A stretch of DNA of 40,133 bases, from the NCBI GenBank assembly GCA_032718475.1, contig JAUCBJ010007313.1:1-40133 (forward strand). Reading direction: 5' to 3'. The position numbers were made by a program, and so were the translations under genes. This document shows positions 37,901 to 38,786 of this stretch, piece by piece; the first letter of the stretch is position 1; each line of letters opens with the position of its first letter. The notes below the pieces were generated by a model. That model ran no database searches and was not told where the DNA came from. It saw only the letters and a program-made list of their open reading frames with translations. The stretch is from Nemertoderma westbladi. Its lineage: Eukaryota > Xenacoelomorpha > Nemertodermatida > Nemertodermatidae.

Positions 37901-38786
37901 AAATGAAAATTATAGATTAATCGGCTTACATATTATTATGAAAAAAACCGATAACTCGACACTATTTTTGACTCGCCTTGGGTGTAACTCGAACATTTAT
38001 CTCCACTGGCGACGTGTTCGCAGCGTCTGTTACCGTCCCGGTCAACCCGAAGAATTGCTCTGCAAGATCGTAATCAAACGGCGCTTTGGTTACCAGTTGA
38101 ACCTTACCGCTACCGTCTAGGGATAGCGACGCGGGGAAATACTAAATGAAATAAATACAAATATAATTAAGTTTCTGGAAATCTTCCAGATTTATAAAAT
38201 TTATTCTAAATAAATATATTTTATTATTTTAATGCCAATAATTAACATAACAAAATGTTATTAAAAAATTATTAAGTAATTTAAACAGGACTTAGGATGA
38301 TCCAACTCTATAGCAAATTGAGCGGAAAAAAATGAATTCGCCACCAGCGGGGATCGAACCCGCGTCTCCCGATAAACGTTCAGGTATGCTAAAAAATTAA
38401 ATTATTAGACGTAAATATAAAAATAGTAAAAATTAAAGTAAGTAAAATAAAAGTTAGTAAATTAATAGTAGAAAAATAATACAACAAAAACTGTTTGAAT
38501 TTCCCGCCTACATGTTAAATATTAGCAGTAGATAAATAATTTCAAACTATATATATAAGCTTAGATTATTTTTATTTAGAAAATAAATAAAAAATTCATT
38601 AATACTGAAGTTAGTCGTTGTAGATATAGTATAATAAACCGCATTATTATTGAAGGGACCACTAACGGTAGATTCTGTACCAACGAGGTTGAGACTGACG
38701 GTTAATGTTGCCACAGTGACGTCATCATCAGTGCATACCATATTGAGAGGGTAAGTGGCGGCAGCCGCTCCGTCGTCAATAGCAAT
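1797..38786 (-). CDS. Large cadherin-repeat protein gene, 18 internal exons (both ends outside the window)
   Basis: Eighteen exons on the minus strand, read from high to low coordinates, join without a phase conflict into about 1138 codons. Nine linkers of the cadherin type (DVNDNRPVF, DINDNQPKF, DINDNAPIW, DCNDNAPIF, DINDNTPDF, DQNDNCPIF and three degenerate ones) are spaced roughly 105-125 residues apart. This gives eight whole extracellular cadherin repeats and a partial one at each end. Cadherin repeats are known to form rigid Ca2+-bound rods in cell-surface adhesion or signalling receptors. No signal peptide, transmembrane or cytoplasmic segment lies in the window, so the subfamily (Fat, Dachsous, CDH23-like or other) cannot be named. 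Typically one repeat is split over two exons. The introns are crowded with tandem repeats and transposons, including a 17-kb BEL element between exons 17 and 18. Exon numbers are local to this window. Confidence 0.92.
2079..2083. other. Left target-site duplication of the BEL element (gatat)
   Basis: The five bases gatat immediately precede the TG start of the 5' LTR and recur at 19430-19434. A 5-bp duplication fits BEL/Pao integration. Confidence 0.93.
2084..3252 (+). repeat. 5' LTR of the BEL element
   Basis: This 1169-bp LTR starts tgtaaaag and ends gcgcgaaca. Compared by eye with the 3' LTR it shows four substitutions (2176, 2334, 2830, 3067) and one C fewer in the poly-C run at 2133-2139. 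Possible signals are a TATA-like TATAAAG at 2489-2495 and an ATTAAA at 3160-3165, neither tested. A stem of about 9 bp pairs aaccCAATCT near 3090 with AGATTGGTT near 3137. No primer-binding site beginning TGG is visible right after the LTR. Confidence 0.96.
2489..2495 (+). promoter_or_regulatory. TATA-like box in the 5' LTR
   Basis: TATAAAG lies about 405 bp into the LTR and is repeated in the 3' LTR. It is a plausible core promoter for genomic RNA, but the motif is short and the LTR is A+T rich. Confidence 0.3.
3541..4118 (+). repeat. Tandem duplication in the leader with a strongly conserved core
   Basis: Two copies (3541-3829 and 3830-4118) are 289 bp apart. Their cores (about 3575-3733 and 3864-4022) differ at only a few bases, while the roughly 95 bp after each core differ at many. 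The core holds a predicted hairpin CAGC-GAAT-GCTG enclosed by a GGGG/CCCC pairing. Confidence 0.9.
5051..5241 (+). repeat. Short direct repeat upstream of the Gag-Pol start
   Basis: The motif ataccggtattccc followed by ataggcctattat occurs at 5051 and again at 5168. A second shared block, aattataccggta, lies about 50 bp after each. The copies are A+T rich and diverged. Confidence 0.75.
5437..13527 (+). CDS. BEL/Pao Gag-Pol polyprotein, 2696 aa, intact
   Basis: This single uninterrupted frame encodes the structural protein and enzymes that copy the element's RNA and integrate the DNA. Domains in order: a Gag N-terminal region of unknown type; an Ala/Glu/Lys-rich coiled coil (about 385-450); a DUF1759-like Gag core (about 780-950); three zinc knuckles (C1066-C1078, canonical CX2CX4HX4C at C1099-C1112, and C1118 onward); an aspartic protease with DSG at 1241-1243; RT with YMDD at 1736-1739; RNase H with D1916; an integrase zinc finger (H2294, H2299, C2329, C2332) and DDE core (D2365, D2427, E2477); and a C-terminal DUF5641-like domain. 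All these key residues are present. A separate Gag product would need proteolysis or splicing because gag and pol share one frame. Clustered splice-donor motifs lie within codons 896-1402. Confidence 0.97.
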   Translation: MSDTKQNLSDSLLDVTICDSDRGVEPSGRKFSSPPTVRKVIPPVVITEPRLVQHRRFIIGTRAQVKRDQEAAEQQQPARQELISQRPNSSSSDDTVELTPERGAKMTDAVYSDPLLILPAAVLTRLLIAVEEHQIDWARSQRSTRDSYAGYTREELKSIVESQWNFPGPGLPFDLSEAAWEDIHRMGVAKETIDPAVWKRSAAGYAQGFFSSMERVEKQLLQQPQGPQEQGQLLYQVRERILRIRLILSAFEEASKRRQDTSLQVAIKTWFQRVSRQVQGTAQWKAQLEERSTHGESTDATYSQVESEATAEKPHKRDAIDIYLSDYQRFLGNDELRRRLEGLSPNSEGTKLVLDAIDVEMRAANQAKFDEQLRLTRVQEEQVKKKRIEDRKKAAVVAAEAERKAAAAEAAAEEKAAAAAVAAAAEAKAAEAERKAAEAVAEAERRATEETTQLELENIQENQDCINKQLTASNMQMMNRSTPKRQRYTSSEEGDTTDTEGKGNRSRLSRRKRTFHRQKLPDLPPAVRRQLNNTNLGSTEPTDQIIKIERLPTIVDEPEIIRPVLEITPSVIDTPVLPETTSKFPLHSTKLPVPRRTAQGTVQVLDPERNIHNLSPVVPRPPATTLATPASAVEWVDEGRRGMDILLGQMQETVQQFKGTVRESRLELQEVQQSIALERDKLVNTQKGIPPPSVTMCQPVRSEVSHAQGVEPTRIYTASEVETPIVNPIKGNYRPVDNDIPYRTDHNPRNVYTDNSILNNTMAQESFTRQMARTEARQAVKVGEIVKFNGDEMKWLPFNEYYKDNIQNSVLSNGEKLRYLIECLEGSPKLMALKFIGHPDGLRQVWDTLNIRYGNRNNIAKYLYAKLVAPRKFISSGIIEFSDEIQEICRQLDWLGKSHEYQSSMVIGAVASTLPKGGVGTRWDKKVLYMMEQQRRDPTMTDLMSFLDGEVKLQLLKQSREKTPENKVSEKPVSRRKVTPVCYTDDGESQTSQGEDSGKDTDRSYYVNKMPKDQVSKFKSRANDRREPIRKTPPTSPKRIQVRKPEEKASVHNVTQNKVSNIKPKCALCDGTHHLNRCDEFLKKSLTERREVMWDKRLCYNCLRQGHQRRTCFSDIRCAKCGAKHHILLHTEFDRNSPNQVSDSELHVQFSDVNDTDQSEMEGFYTDEFSYENESCYMINTAVYRALTYEKDTDNDFTLTTSERQPSWKEPSSNVGIREFPVVQVRVHGPKRSYVVNALLDSGSTGTFIDKELAEDIFAGQPKFQTKLNMSGIMQVWKSTITADYYVGALSTPQDELGEHSIRSVKMVAIKNFATTQADLYNWDEDESIQHLNIPRFQTDYPGVQILIGQNAHEALETLEKRPAQPQPLQTYAVRTRVGWYFTGPSRRTLRERLPPDSVCQVSEWEDDTSEGDNLTEGTPYSSDNDDVHQLFDEENTIDLLKENEAWQNQVNLCQLLYPSEREAYNDELNDVIERHNAKTRDEHAVRFFTQEAVEPNSYDKALSVEEERAKQIQETTTRFLKDQGRYEVGLPFRKKEPKFINNRPLAEKRIAQLHRRLTANSSAKAMYQTQLEKFISKGYAERVPEETPVTERTYYLTHHYVPKPGKTHEVRVVFDGSALYMGQSLNSELLPGPNLLQSLLGILLRLRQYSIAFASDIEGMFLQVKVLDKDRDSLRFLWWPKGDLNQKPVEYWMTIQAFGIISSPSNACSVVRTTAEDNREAFSKEVIDNIKRDIYMDDNLKSLPSVEEAIEVAKGTVECLKRGGFRLTKFTSNSREFLESIPAEDRGAKDLDLIKDDLPETKTLGLKWDTERDILFFQLKQRDNPVRTKRICLSILSTYFDPLGFISPVILIACSLVQQMWLENHSWDDPLKGELLKKWMEWEDSLPAIEDFIISRSYFGHVLPTYSYQLHVFGDASDMGIGIVAYLRVETPDGIKVALVTSKALINNKLKVPRAELKAALYATAIGRNVTEQIDYPLEKTVYWTDALLVLEYITNEVCQFSVFVTNRVAIILSRTTMDQWRHCPGTINPADIASRGATPKELVNTPEWLGGPDFLYREEEEWPPHLTTAEIRQAKGAEKVKPKTRASKSKLFKPAVDLSVLFTSGEDALDQKPTAMTKEVLEIRDKDWKSGIPDISQGLSPLLQRAIRHYSSWNRLCKAVTYLKRCFHHRYSGTKTNSDDAPSTSARVHVVKDLPQYKISDRFLKEKISYQEHDETNKQMLRLLQCYEDSDKYFLLLRNPQMRLRDRFSSTMIDGLIRVGGRLTNAPLSFDTKFPILIRNLDIQIKIIVDVHSKLYHAGRERVLSEIRTRYYFYKPRRALNQVLRNCIPCRKAFSRPLTQREAELPRERVSFYEPPFTNTGVDLFGPIEVYRARTIVKRWCVIFVCMTCRAIHLDMVNDLSTNSFVLSLRRQIARFGTSNTMRSDKGTNFIGANNEIQAYVKDWNKRQVDDQLRITASSWTFNAADAPWWGGSWERLIRSVKTAFHFIVPCRAYLTDELLRTLMEEIAAYLNERPLMPVSSNPDSLEALTPAHFLLKKPVAMLPRSEITDGDEYCRRTWQLMQLLSRRFADHFEKHYLSTLQLRTKWFAQQENVSSGDMVLIVDPDLPRKRWQTGRIIKTHISSDGLVRSVELVVMRRNFKKPGIVFETQQLNRPVGRLCLLERDRELSGNYGRQETLPTTTSLIQPTSRDSPT
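6590..6790 (+). other. Ala/Glu/Lys-rich coiled-coil segment inside Gag
   Basis: GCN and GAA codons repeat here to give a highly charged alanine-rich helix (AEAERKAAAAEAAAEEKAAA and similar). A long single helix or coiled coil is likely. The simple codon repetition suggests growth by replication slippage. It also opens long meaningless frames on the opposite strand. Confidence 0.85.
14074..14388 (+). repeat. Diverged direct repeat, spacing 177 bp
   Basis: The motif aattctagtc(g/a)attaagatatcg starts at 14074 and 14251. Each copy continues with similar ccgatat, aagacaa and ttct(g/a)gaat blocks. Divergence between the copies is substantial. Confidence 0.7.
15137..15144 (+). promoter_or_regulatory. 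TATA-like box upstream of the 125-aa ORF
   Basis: TATATAAA ends 34 bp before the ATG at 15179. It could drive a separate transcript, but in such A+T-rich DNA the match may be chance. A splice acceptor is the competing explanation for how this ORF is expressed. Confidence 0.25.
15179..15556 (+). CDS. BEL element accessory ORF A, 125 aa, unknown function
   Basis: I do not recognise this protein. It starts MTELIEDDLGIRERY, is rich in D, E, R and T, and has no signal peptide, membrane segment or cysteine motif. The ATG lies 2 nt after the AG of a plausible splice acceptor (gtatagcag), and a TATA-like box lies 35 bp upstream. Its intact frame inside an apparently young element argues that it is translated. 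It could also be the first coding exon of a longer spliced product with the 452-aa ORF downstream. Confidence 0.6.
   Translation: MTELIEDDLGIRERYTLPLQAFVDSLIRGDADPTTTEDDGRYIEPPMSQEQLTRELDYRKFTARYTHRNGTYMDFLTTGHPIDLHDTDDVDTEREMVLFKYHTQRSRNDKSRIEHENSIRNQLEG
15557..16404 (+). other. Spacer between accessory ORFs A and B
   Basis: No convincing frame is present. It contains a UUCG-capped hairpin (gtctcc-ttcg-ggaggc, around 15675-15692) and two related stem-loops at 16121-16235. It may act as an intron or a regulatory RNA region. The acceptor-like catacaacag ends at 16400, four bases before the next ATG. Confidence 0.6.
16121..16235 (+). repeat. Two tandem related stem-loops upstream of ORF B
   Basis: Stem 1 pairs tgaacaac (16121-16128) with gttgttca (16155-16162). 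Stem 2 pairs gaacaac (16198-16204) with gttgttc (16229-16235). Each is followed by a tggggata(ta)aa block, so the hairpin is a duplicated module. Confidence 0.7.
16405..17763 (+). CDS. BEL element accessory ORF B, 452 aa, triple zinc-knuckle protein
   Basis: The frame is intact, lies between pol and the 3' LTR, and begins MENIPYPFVDTQ. The N-terminal 270 residues match no family I know. Residues 283-348 hold three cysteine-histidine motifs: CX2CX4HX9C (283-301), CX2CX5HX4C (314-328) and a canonical retroviral-type CX2CX4HX4C (335-348). Zinc knuckles of this kind bind single-stranded nucleic acid in Gag nucleocapsid proteins, so RNA binding is likely. There is no signal peptide or transmembrane helix, so it is not an envelope protein, the usual kind of extra 3' gene in LTR elements. 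The ATG lies 4 nt after a possible splice acceptor. The stop overlaps a basic frame in +1 (17738-18181). Confidence 0.75.
   Translation: MENIPYPFVDTQLIAPWAEGRGFFRTMYANTPSDITKVQRTSIGHLAFQEYGWNFKVGNPINYQQVYGDHYSRLYFDGPLTAPGAVYSFMSVPLRPSLAIYTIFENAALAGWLADVCSRTIRAHPLILGTKLAKLDEHNKFIRFECFRCFLTPFRNVNSQFKDRALTKLSLRDSAAEKLSSAGFAVFQDVCIQNSHSSVIQRPRIPTGYSVVEIQTVDPLTETDAPTSSIQLEDEPVCLESEAIQPTTSWSSDNDYVIEWYQGPQRLTAYDYRHANYVSRKRCRLCASRDHFIPLDSSVPCSYFLEQPMMEIYCAYCRLNNSHIFAVCPQFMTQCHYCQFKGHESYNCPFNRDLESVDEMITLRYIRAWEANADLHCESRHRYYPGRAYEGVYAFHPYLFASIEQKTRVPSYELMKRVGECISTKFVRKYLRNVNPNDITTYHLINFIRQEA
17738..18181 (+). CDS. BEL element accessory ORF C, basic tail frame in +1 relative to ORF B
   Basis: The frame opens after a stop at 17735-17737 and overlaps the end of ORF B by 26 nt, running to 18181. 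It has no ATG near its start; the first NTG codon is a GTG at 17780. It encodes a basic, Pro/Arg-rich segment ending KKLHKRRPRKKD, like a nuclear localisation or nucleic-acid-binding tail. The layout suggests +1 ribosomal frameshifting, splicing, or a single-base error in this copy that cut one longer protein in two. I cannot tell these apart from one copy. Confidence 0.5.
   Translation, partial: SILSVRKPEYGDIFVNSHPELQEISRRPYEYRTRERELERTIKPRKFLTTHGPPTVSVQTTRQGPVGAAVLRRALKAVRPHSTEVDINQPGTSTGGYTDRNPAPSDAIILHPSPRSYSPPRKVARPKEKMTLASFKKLHKRRPRKKD
18252..18259 (+). promoter_or_regulatory. Candidate polypurine tract
   Basis: gggagcgg directly abuts the TG start of the 3' LTR, where plus-strand DNA priming is expected. 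It is short and interrupted by one C. An identical octamer occurs at 14488-14495. Confidence 0.5.
18260..19429 (+). repeat. 3' LTR of the BEL element
   Basis: This 1170-bp copy of the 5' LTR starts tgtaaaag and ends gcgcgaaca. Differences seen by eye from the 5' LTR are at 18353, 18511, 19007 and 19244, plus one extra C in 18309-18316. Confidence 0.96.
19430..19434. other. Right target-site duplication of the BEL element (gatat)
   Basis: gatat follows the CA end of the 3' LTR and matches 2079-2083. Confidence 0.93.
19435..20110 (-). other. Intron sequence between cadherin exon 17 and the BEL insertion
   Basis: This is A+T-rich intron with no gene. It contains two similar hairpins: GGCGGCA/TGCCGCC with a gtgtgtg loop (19800-19820), and aaaggcg/cgccttt around 19865-19887. 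Confidence 0.8.
20111..20253 (-). CDS. Cadherin gene, exon 17 of window
   Basis: The 143-bp exon goes from phase 0 to phase 2. The acceptor is ctttacag and the donor is TATCA followed by GTGAGT. It contains FKVIAKDKGVERDQTTP and the linker VADQNDNCPIFSKDLY. The BEL insertion begins about 680 bp beyond its donor. Confidence 0.94.
20288..22168. repeat. 20-23-bp minisatellite with higher-order structure
   Basis: Units of the type ggtaggccgaaaaatagagatata fill almost the whole intron between exons 16 and 17. A longer block, ggcttaaacataaagatatt followed by cgtacgccgaaagatatagg, recurs near 20463, 20634, 20984, 21286, 21528 and 21879, marking higher-order repeats of about 170-350 bp. On the host strand the array is pyrimidine rich and most units contain no AG. 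Long hydrophobic frames on the minus strand (up to 296 codons) are by-products of the repeat. Confidence 0.97.
22233..22355 (-). CDS. Cadherin gene, exon 16 of window
   Basis: This short exon has 41 codons, phase 0 to 0, with acceptor atttttag and donor AAG followed by GTTAAT. It starts VEYSIDSTSLDG and ends LLDYEEEKK, the YSI strand and the LDYE motif of a cadherin repeat. The following intron is almost wholly the 20-23-bp array. Confidence 0.92.
22356..22763 (-). other. Intron between cadherin exons 15 and 16
   Basis: 408 bp of A+T-rich intron. I see no repeat, RNA gene or frame in it. Confidence 0.8.
22764..22991 (-). CDS. Cadherin gene, exon 15 of window
   Basis: The exon encodes 76 codons, phase 0 to 0, with acceptor tccctag and donor CAG followed by GTTACT. 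It contains LKIQAKDKGTPPNQQTTDV, the linker LKDINDNTPDF and SVQENRPVSSLVLPLVATD. These close one repeat and open the next with the usual xVxEN motif. Confidence 0.95.
23380..23630 (-). mobile_element. tRNA-derived SINE (tRNA-Glu-like head)
   Basis: On the minus strand the head has an A box (TGGTGTAGTGGTT) and a B box (GGGTTCGAGCCTC) spaced as in a tRNA, about 23560-23630. The body continues with tttcggcacgaatgctttaa and ends in an A+T-rich stretch near 23380. It lies in the intron between exons 14 and 15. The lack of a clear full cloverleaf and the fused body argue against a working tRNA gene. Confidence 0.7.
23690..24153. repeat. 20-bp minisatellite array
   Basis: About 23 copies of tgactccccttaggctgaga, very uniform over most of the length, with some acactcccct variants at the left and three units with one extra C (near 24065-24110). 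It lies in the intron between exons 14 and 15. On the host strand each unit presents a GGGG run. Confidence 0.97.
24233..24290 (+). repeat. Dispersed repeat block shared with 27474-27520
   Basis: ttattgttttggttagaaaa followed by an aacctg(t/c)ttccttt-like stretch occurs here and near 27474. It is probably part of a common interspersed element. Confidence 0.55.
24428..24615 (-). CDS. Cadherin gene, exon 14 of window
   Basis: The 188-bp exon goes from phase 1 to phase 0, with acceptor gctttcag and donor AAG followed by GTAAGT. It contains IKATDLDDDGTSNAFGAVEY and FAIDKTTGEFRV, and ends at LDREK, the core of a cadherin repeat. Confidence 0.95.
24616..25284 (-). other. Intron between cadherin exons 13 and 14
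   Basis: 669 bp, A+T rich. No frame, RNA or repeat is recognised. Confidence 0.75.
25285..25450 (-). CDS. Cadherin gene, exon 13 of window
   Basis: The 166-bp exon goes from phase 0 to phase 1. The acceptor is tcatttag and the donor is AGTT followed by GTACGT. It begins ACDRGQTPKCTQSV and carries the linker DLTDCNDNAPIFENTPY. Three cysteines (two close together and one in the linker) are unusual for a cadherin repeat and could form a local disulfide. The preceding intron is only 147 bp. Confidence 0.94.
25598..25801 (-). CDS. Cadherin gene, exon 12 of window
   Basis: The exon encodes 68 codons, phase 0 to 0, with acceptor ccttacag and donor AGG followed by GTAAGT. It contains FIATDKDRPRD, VEYKLLSNPGNYFFLEP and NTGELSVVKANLDRDPPNNK, the ATDxD, TGE and LDRD motifs of a cadherin repeat. 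Confidence 0.95.
25802..26691 (-). other. 3' part of the intron between cadherin exons 11 and 12
   Basis: About 890 bp of A+T-rich intron. A 100-codon minus-strand frame at 26230-26532 has no recognisable family and no coding support. Confidence 0.7.
26692..26930 (-). mobile_element. tRNA-derived SINE with a conserved GTCGATAAAATGAGTACCAG body
   Basis: On the minus strand the head (about 26865-26930) has an A box (TCGCTCAGTTGGTAGAGCG) and a B box (GTAGGTTCAGCCCC). It is followed by CCTTTCATCC, then GTCGATAAAATGAGTACCAG. From memory this body motif is common in mollusc (cephalopod) SINEs, but I have not checked this. The element lies in the intron between exons 11 and 12. Confidence 0.75.
26969..27152 (-). 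CDS. Cadherin gene, exon 11 of window
   Basis: The 184-bp exon goes from phase 2 to phase 0, with acceptor gtctatag and donor AAG followed by GTCAGT. It contains YKILVKVEDSPANPANKK and the linker HIIDINDNAPIWDP, followed by the first strand of the next repeat (NMDECQPLNTPL). Confidence 0.93.
27206..27705. mobile_element. Element with long inverted ends (MITE or foldback type)
   Basis: gggggtaaacgctacgcc followed by tacacaccaacacc at 27206-27239 is matched, inverted and with a few changes, by ggtgttggtgtgtatgcg followed by taatttttaccccc ending near 27705. A second inner pair (ttggggtgtc near 27367, gacaccccaa at 27601) nests inside. No transposase frame is present. A clear target duplication was not found. 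Confidence 0.6.
27786..28013 (-). CDS. Cadherin gene, exon 10 of window
   Basis: The 228-bp exon goes from phase 2 to phase 2, with acceptor tctcgcag and donor AATAA followed by GTGAGT. It contains VSINDPDTDAINIAHVF, FAVDSATGLVTF and TIDRDNPPPG, which are the Ca2+-site, TG and LDRE-like segments of one repeat. Confidence 0.93.
28014..28637 (-). other. Intron between cadherin exons 9 and 10
   Basis: 624 bp. It contains short cacgccg/cggcgt palindromic bits near 28433 and 28490. No gene is seen. Confidence 0.7.
28638..28825 (-). CDS. Cadherin gene, exon 9 of window
   Basis: The 188-bp exon goes from phase 0 to phase 2, with acceptor ctttaag and donor GCGGA followed by GTAAGT. It contains LEVQASDGNPSPKVSSC and the linker VVDINDNQPKF, both classic cadherin features. 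The open frame runs one codon past the donor into the intron. Confidence 0.95.
29029..29266. mobile_element. Foldback element with a tRNA-like centre
   Basis: Two arms form a long imperfect inverted repeat. The left arm, 29029-29100, contains cacccgctgg, aatagaacca and tatggacttgtt. The right arm, 29170-29266, contains the inverse of each. The centre, 29100-29166, reads on the minus strand as a tRNA-like sequence with A box (GGGTAGCTCAGTGG) and B box (GGTTCGAATCCCGG). It lies in the intron between exons 8 and 9. Confidence 0.75.
29498..29663 (-). CDS. Cadherin gene, exon 8 of window
   Basis: The 166-bp exon goes from phase 2 to phase 0. The acceptor is attgtcag and the donor is GAG followed by GTAAGT. 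It contains VKAVDADSGINNNNIVTYSL, a near-canonical DxDxGxN Ca2+-binding motif with the following Y-S-L strand. The intron separating it from exon 7 is only 109 bp. Confidence 0.95.
29773..30012 (-). CDS. Cadherin gene, exon 7 of window
   Basis: The 240-bp exon (one base completing a codon, ending in phase 2) has acceptor acattcag and donor TACAG followed by GTAACT. It shows KLYLVQALDREATNKDSY, the LDRE motif, and a textbook linker VTDVNDNRPVF. It therefore ends one cadherin repeat and opens the next. Confidence 0.95.
30013..30603 (-). other. Intron between cadherin exons 6 and 7
   Basis: 591 bp, A+T rich. Nothing recognisable. Confidence 0.75.
30604..30952 (-). CDS. Cadherin gene, exon 6 of window
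   Basis: This is the longest exon seen here, 349 bp, phase 1 to 2. The acceptor is catgcag and the donor is GGAA followed by GTTAGT. It contains YQFRVIAVDNDGATPRYTA, then the linker VTPENDNVPAV, then LNVPENKAVGSLLADLKVP, the start of the next repeat. The alternative donor GTATAG four bases further on gives the wrong phase for exon 7. Confidence 0.92.
30953..31518 (-). other. Intron between cadherin exons 5 and 6
   Basis: 566 bp, A+T rich, with a short ttaa run (attaattaattaattaatta) around 31185-31205. No gene seen. Confidence 0.75.
31519..31717 (-). CDS. Cadherin gene, exon 5 of window
   Basis: The 199-bp exon goes from phase 0 to phase 1, with acceptor tattttag and donor TTAG followed by GTGAGG. 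It starts with the linker-like DLNNHEPQFTNPYF, where NNHEP replaces NDNxP, and has VTDDDDPATGNHAKVVCSI, the DxDxGxNA-like Ca2+ region of the next repeat. A reverse transcriptase fragment starts about 10 bp upstream of its acceptor. Confidence 0.9.
31727..32062 (+). pseudogene. Non-LTR retrotransposon RT fragment, upstream part, interrupted by a minisatellite
   Basis: The frame has the LVRSSLSQQLDYWLQLCYP and WVVRQPITLGGLG motifs, which resemble the region after the RT domain in non-LTR elements. I believe it is of the type that ends in a restriction-like endonuclease, but the family is recalled and not searched. The frame breaks where the 34-bp array begins, since each array unit is a copy of the DWVVRQPITLG codons. 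The fragment lies in the cadherin intron between exons 4 and 5, antisense, with its left end about 10 bp from the exon 5 acceptor. Confidence 0.6.
32014..33064. repeat. 34-bp minisatellite amplified from RT coding sequence
   Basis: About 31 copies of ggactgggttgttagacagc followed by caataacgttaggt. Variants include agacagacaat, aggttgact and agctgggct. The first unit lies in frame in the upstream RT fragment and the last runs into the downstream fragment. Because 34 is not a multiple of 3 and each unit brings a stop, the array destroys the ORF. Confidence 0.95.
33032..33742 (+). pseudogene. Non-LTR retrotransposon fragment, downstream part
   Basis: After the last array units the frame continues for about 225 codons and contains SSSWVLALPGPETGLSGPNF, LSSPACKGIVG and LPGDPRRNRH. 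These resemble the region just before the C-terminal endonuclease of non-LTR elements of the R2/NeSL kind. The frame stops where an endonuclease should follow. Both halves are in the same frame (positions 2 modulo 3), consistent with one original ORF. Confidence 0.55.
33824..33844. repeat. Poly-C run of about 20 bases
   Basis: An almost pure C tract follows ccaccccca, about 25 bp from the exon 4 donor. It is a simple repeat. Confidence 0.9.
33866..34063 (-). CDS. Cadherin gene, exon 4 of window
   Basis: The exon encodes 66 codons, phase 0 to 0, with acceptor catttacag and donor AAT followed by GTTAGT. It begins FRIKSGDTKGWFAI and includes TAATGDITWYPAG and YNLVVEATDGTTAVTQAVK, which are the middle and late strands of a cadherin repeat. 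It completes the repeat begun in exon 3. A run of about 20 C residues (plus strand) lies just downstream in the intron. Confidence 0.9.
34190..36728. repeat. 48-bp minisatellite array next to the exon 3 donor
   Basis: About 50 copies of atggacacacgcaaagttaa followed by tatgggcacacttactgatacagttact. The left edge has a simpler 24-bp unit (gttatggacatacttactga followed by taca), and the two halves of the 48-bp unit resemble each other, so the unit arose as a dimer. Blocks with tttctaatggacac and ctatggatacacttactaaa break the array near 34300, 34555 and 35090. On the host strand every unit contains GTAAGTG. The 48-bp length, 16 codons, keeps several frames open on both strands. Confidence 0.97.
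36741..36878 (-). CDS. Cadherin gene, exon 3 of window
   Basis: The exon encodes 46 codons, phase 0 to 0. The acceptor is tttatacag and the donor is TCT followed by GTAAGT. It opens with DEFPPVFD, a degenerate form of the DxNDNxPxF linker, and continues through VDEDVALDADIMSVKASDGD. The 48-bp tandem array begins only about a dozen bases beyond its donor. Confidence 0.9.
37021..37039. repeat. Poly-G run of about 19 bases
   Basis: A pure G tract follows accatcat in the intron between exons 2 and 3. It is a simple repeat. Confidence 0.9.
37045..37195 (-). mobile_element. Possible degraded tRNA-derived SINE
   Basis: On the minus strand a B-box-like GTTCGATCCCTGC lies around 37135-37150, with weak A-box similarity upstream. 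The body is not recognised. This is a tentative call. Confidence 0.35.
37203..37410. repeat. Three diverged ~75-bp repeats each with a palindrome
   Basis: The segments contain in turn the perfect palindrome aaaactcatgagtttt, the stem GCGAGAACT/AGTTCTCGC, and aaaactcatatatgagttta. Each follows an acttgg(t/c)g-like block, and the first two end in a ttggtgg(g/a) block. Confidence 0.65.
37485..37913. repeat. 35-bp minisatellite array with a palindromic unit
   Basis: About 12 copies of aaaattattcgtaacattct followed by atgaatgtaaaaatg. Each unit holds the inverted repeat ACATTC-TAT-GAATGT. Variants replace gaatgt with gaattt. The array lies in the intron between exons 2 and 3. Confidence 0.95.
37977..38141 (-). 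CDS. Cadherin gene, exon 2 of window
   Basis: The exon encodes 55 codons, phase 0 to 0, with acceptor catttag. The peptide has SLDGSGKVQLV, FDYDLAEQF (in the place of the usual LDYE motif) and ends INVRVTPK, the last strand of a cadherin repeat. The best donor is AAG followed by GCGAGT. This is a GC donor, and it is the site that joins in frame to the linker at the start of exon 3. Confidence 0.85.
38142..38666 (-). other. Intron between cadherin exons 1 and 2
   Basis: 525 bp, A+T rich. Around 38340-38392 the minus strand carries half of a tRNA-like sequence with a B box (GGGTTCGATCCCCGC), probably a SINE or tRNA fragment. Confidence 0.65.
38667..38786 (-). CDS. Cadherin gene, exon 1 of window
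   Basis: The exon encodes 40 codons with phase 0 at both ends. The acceptor is tttccag before ATT and the chosen donor is ACC followed by GTTAGT. The peptide contains CTDDDVTVATLTVSLNLVG, which resembles the first strands of a cadherin repeat after an acidic Ca2+-site stretch. A later donor (TTCA followed by GTATTA, at 38605) would extend the frame but leaves phase 1, which puts a stop early in exon 2. The GTTAGT donor is therefore preferred. This is the least certain exon boundary of the set. Confidence 0.7.

Noticed and set aside
38547-38741. Extension of cadherin exon 1 down to 38606 with donor GTATTA
   Set aside because: It leaves phase 1, which brings a stop about ten codons into exon 2. 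The GTTAGT donor at 38661-38666 keeps the frame.
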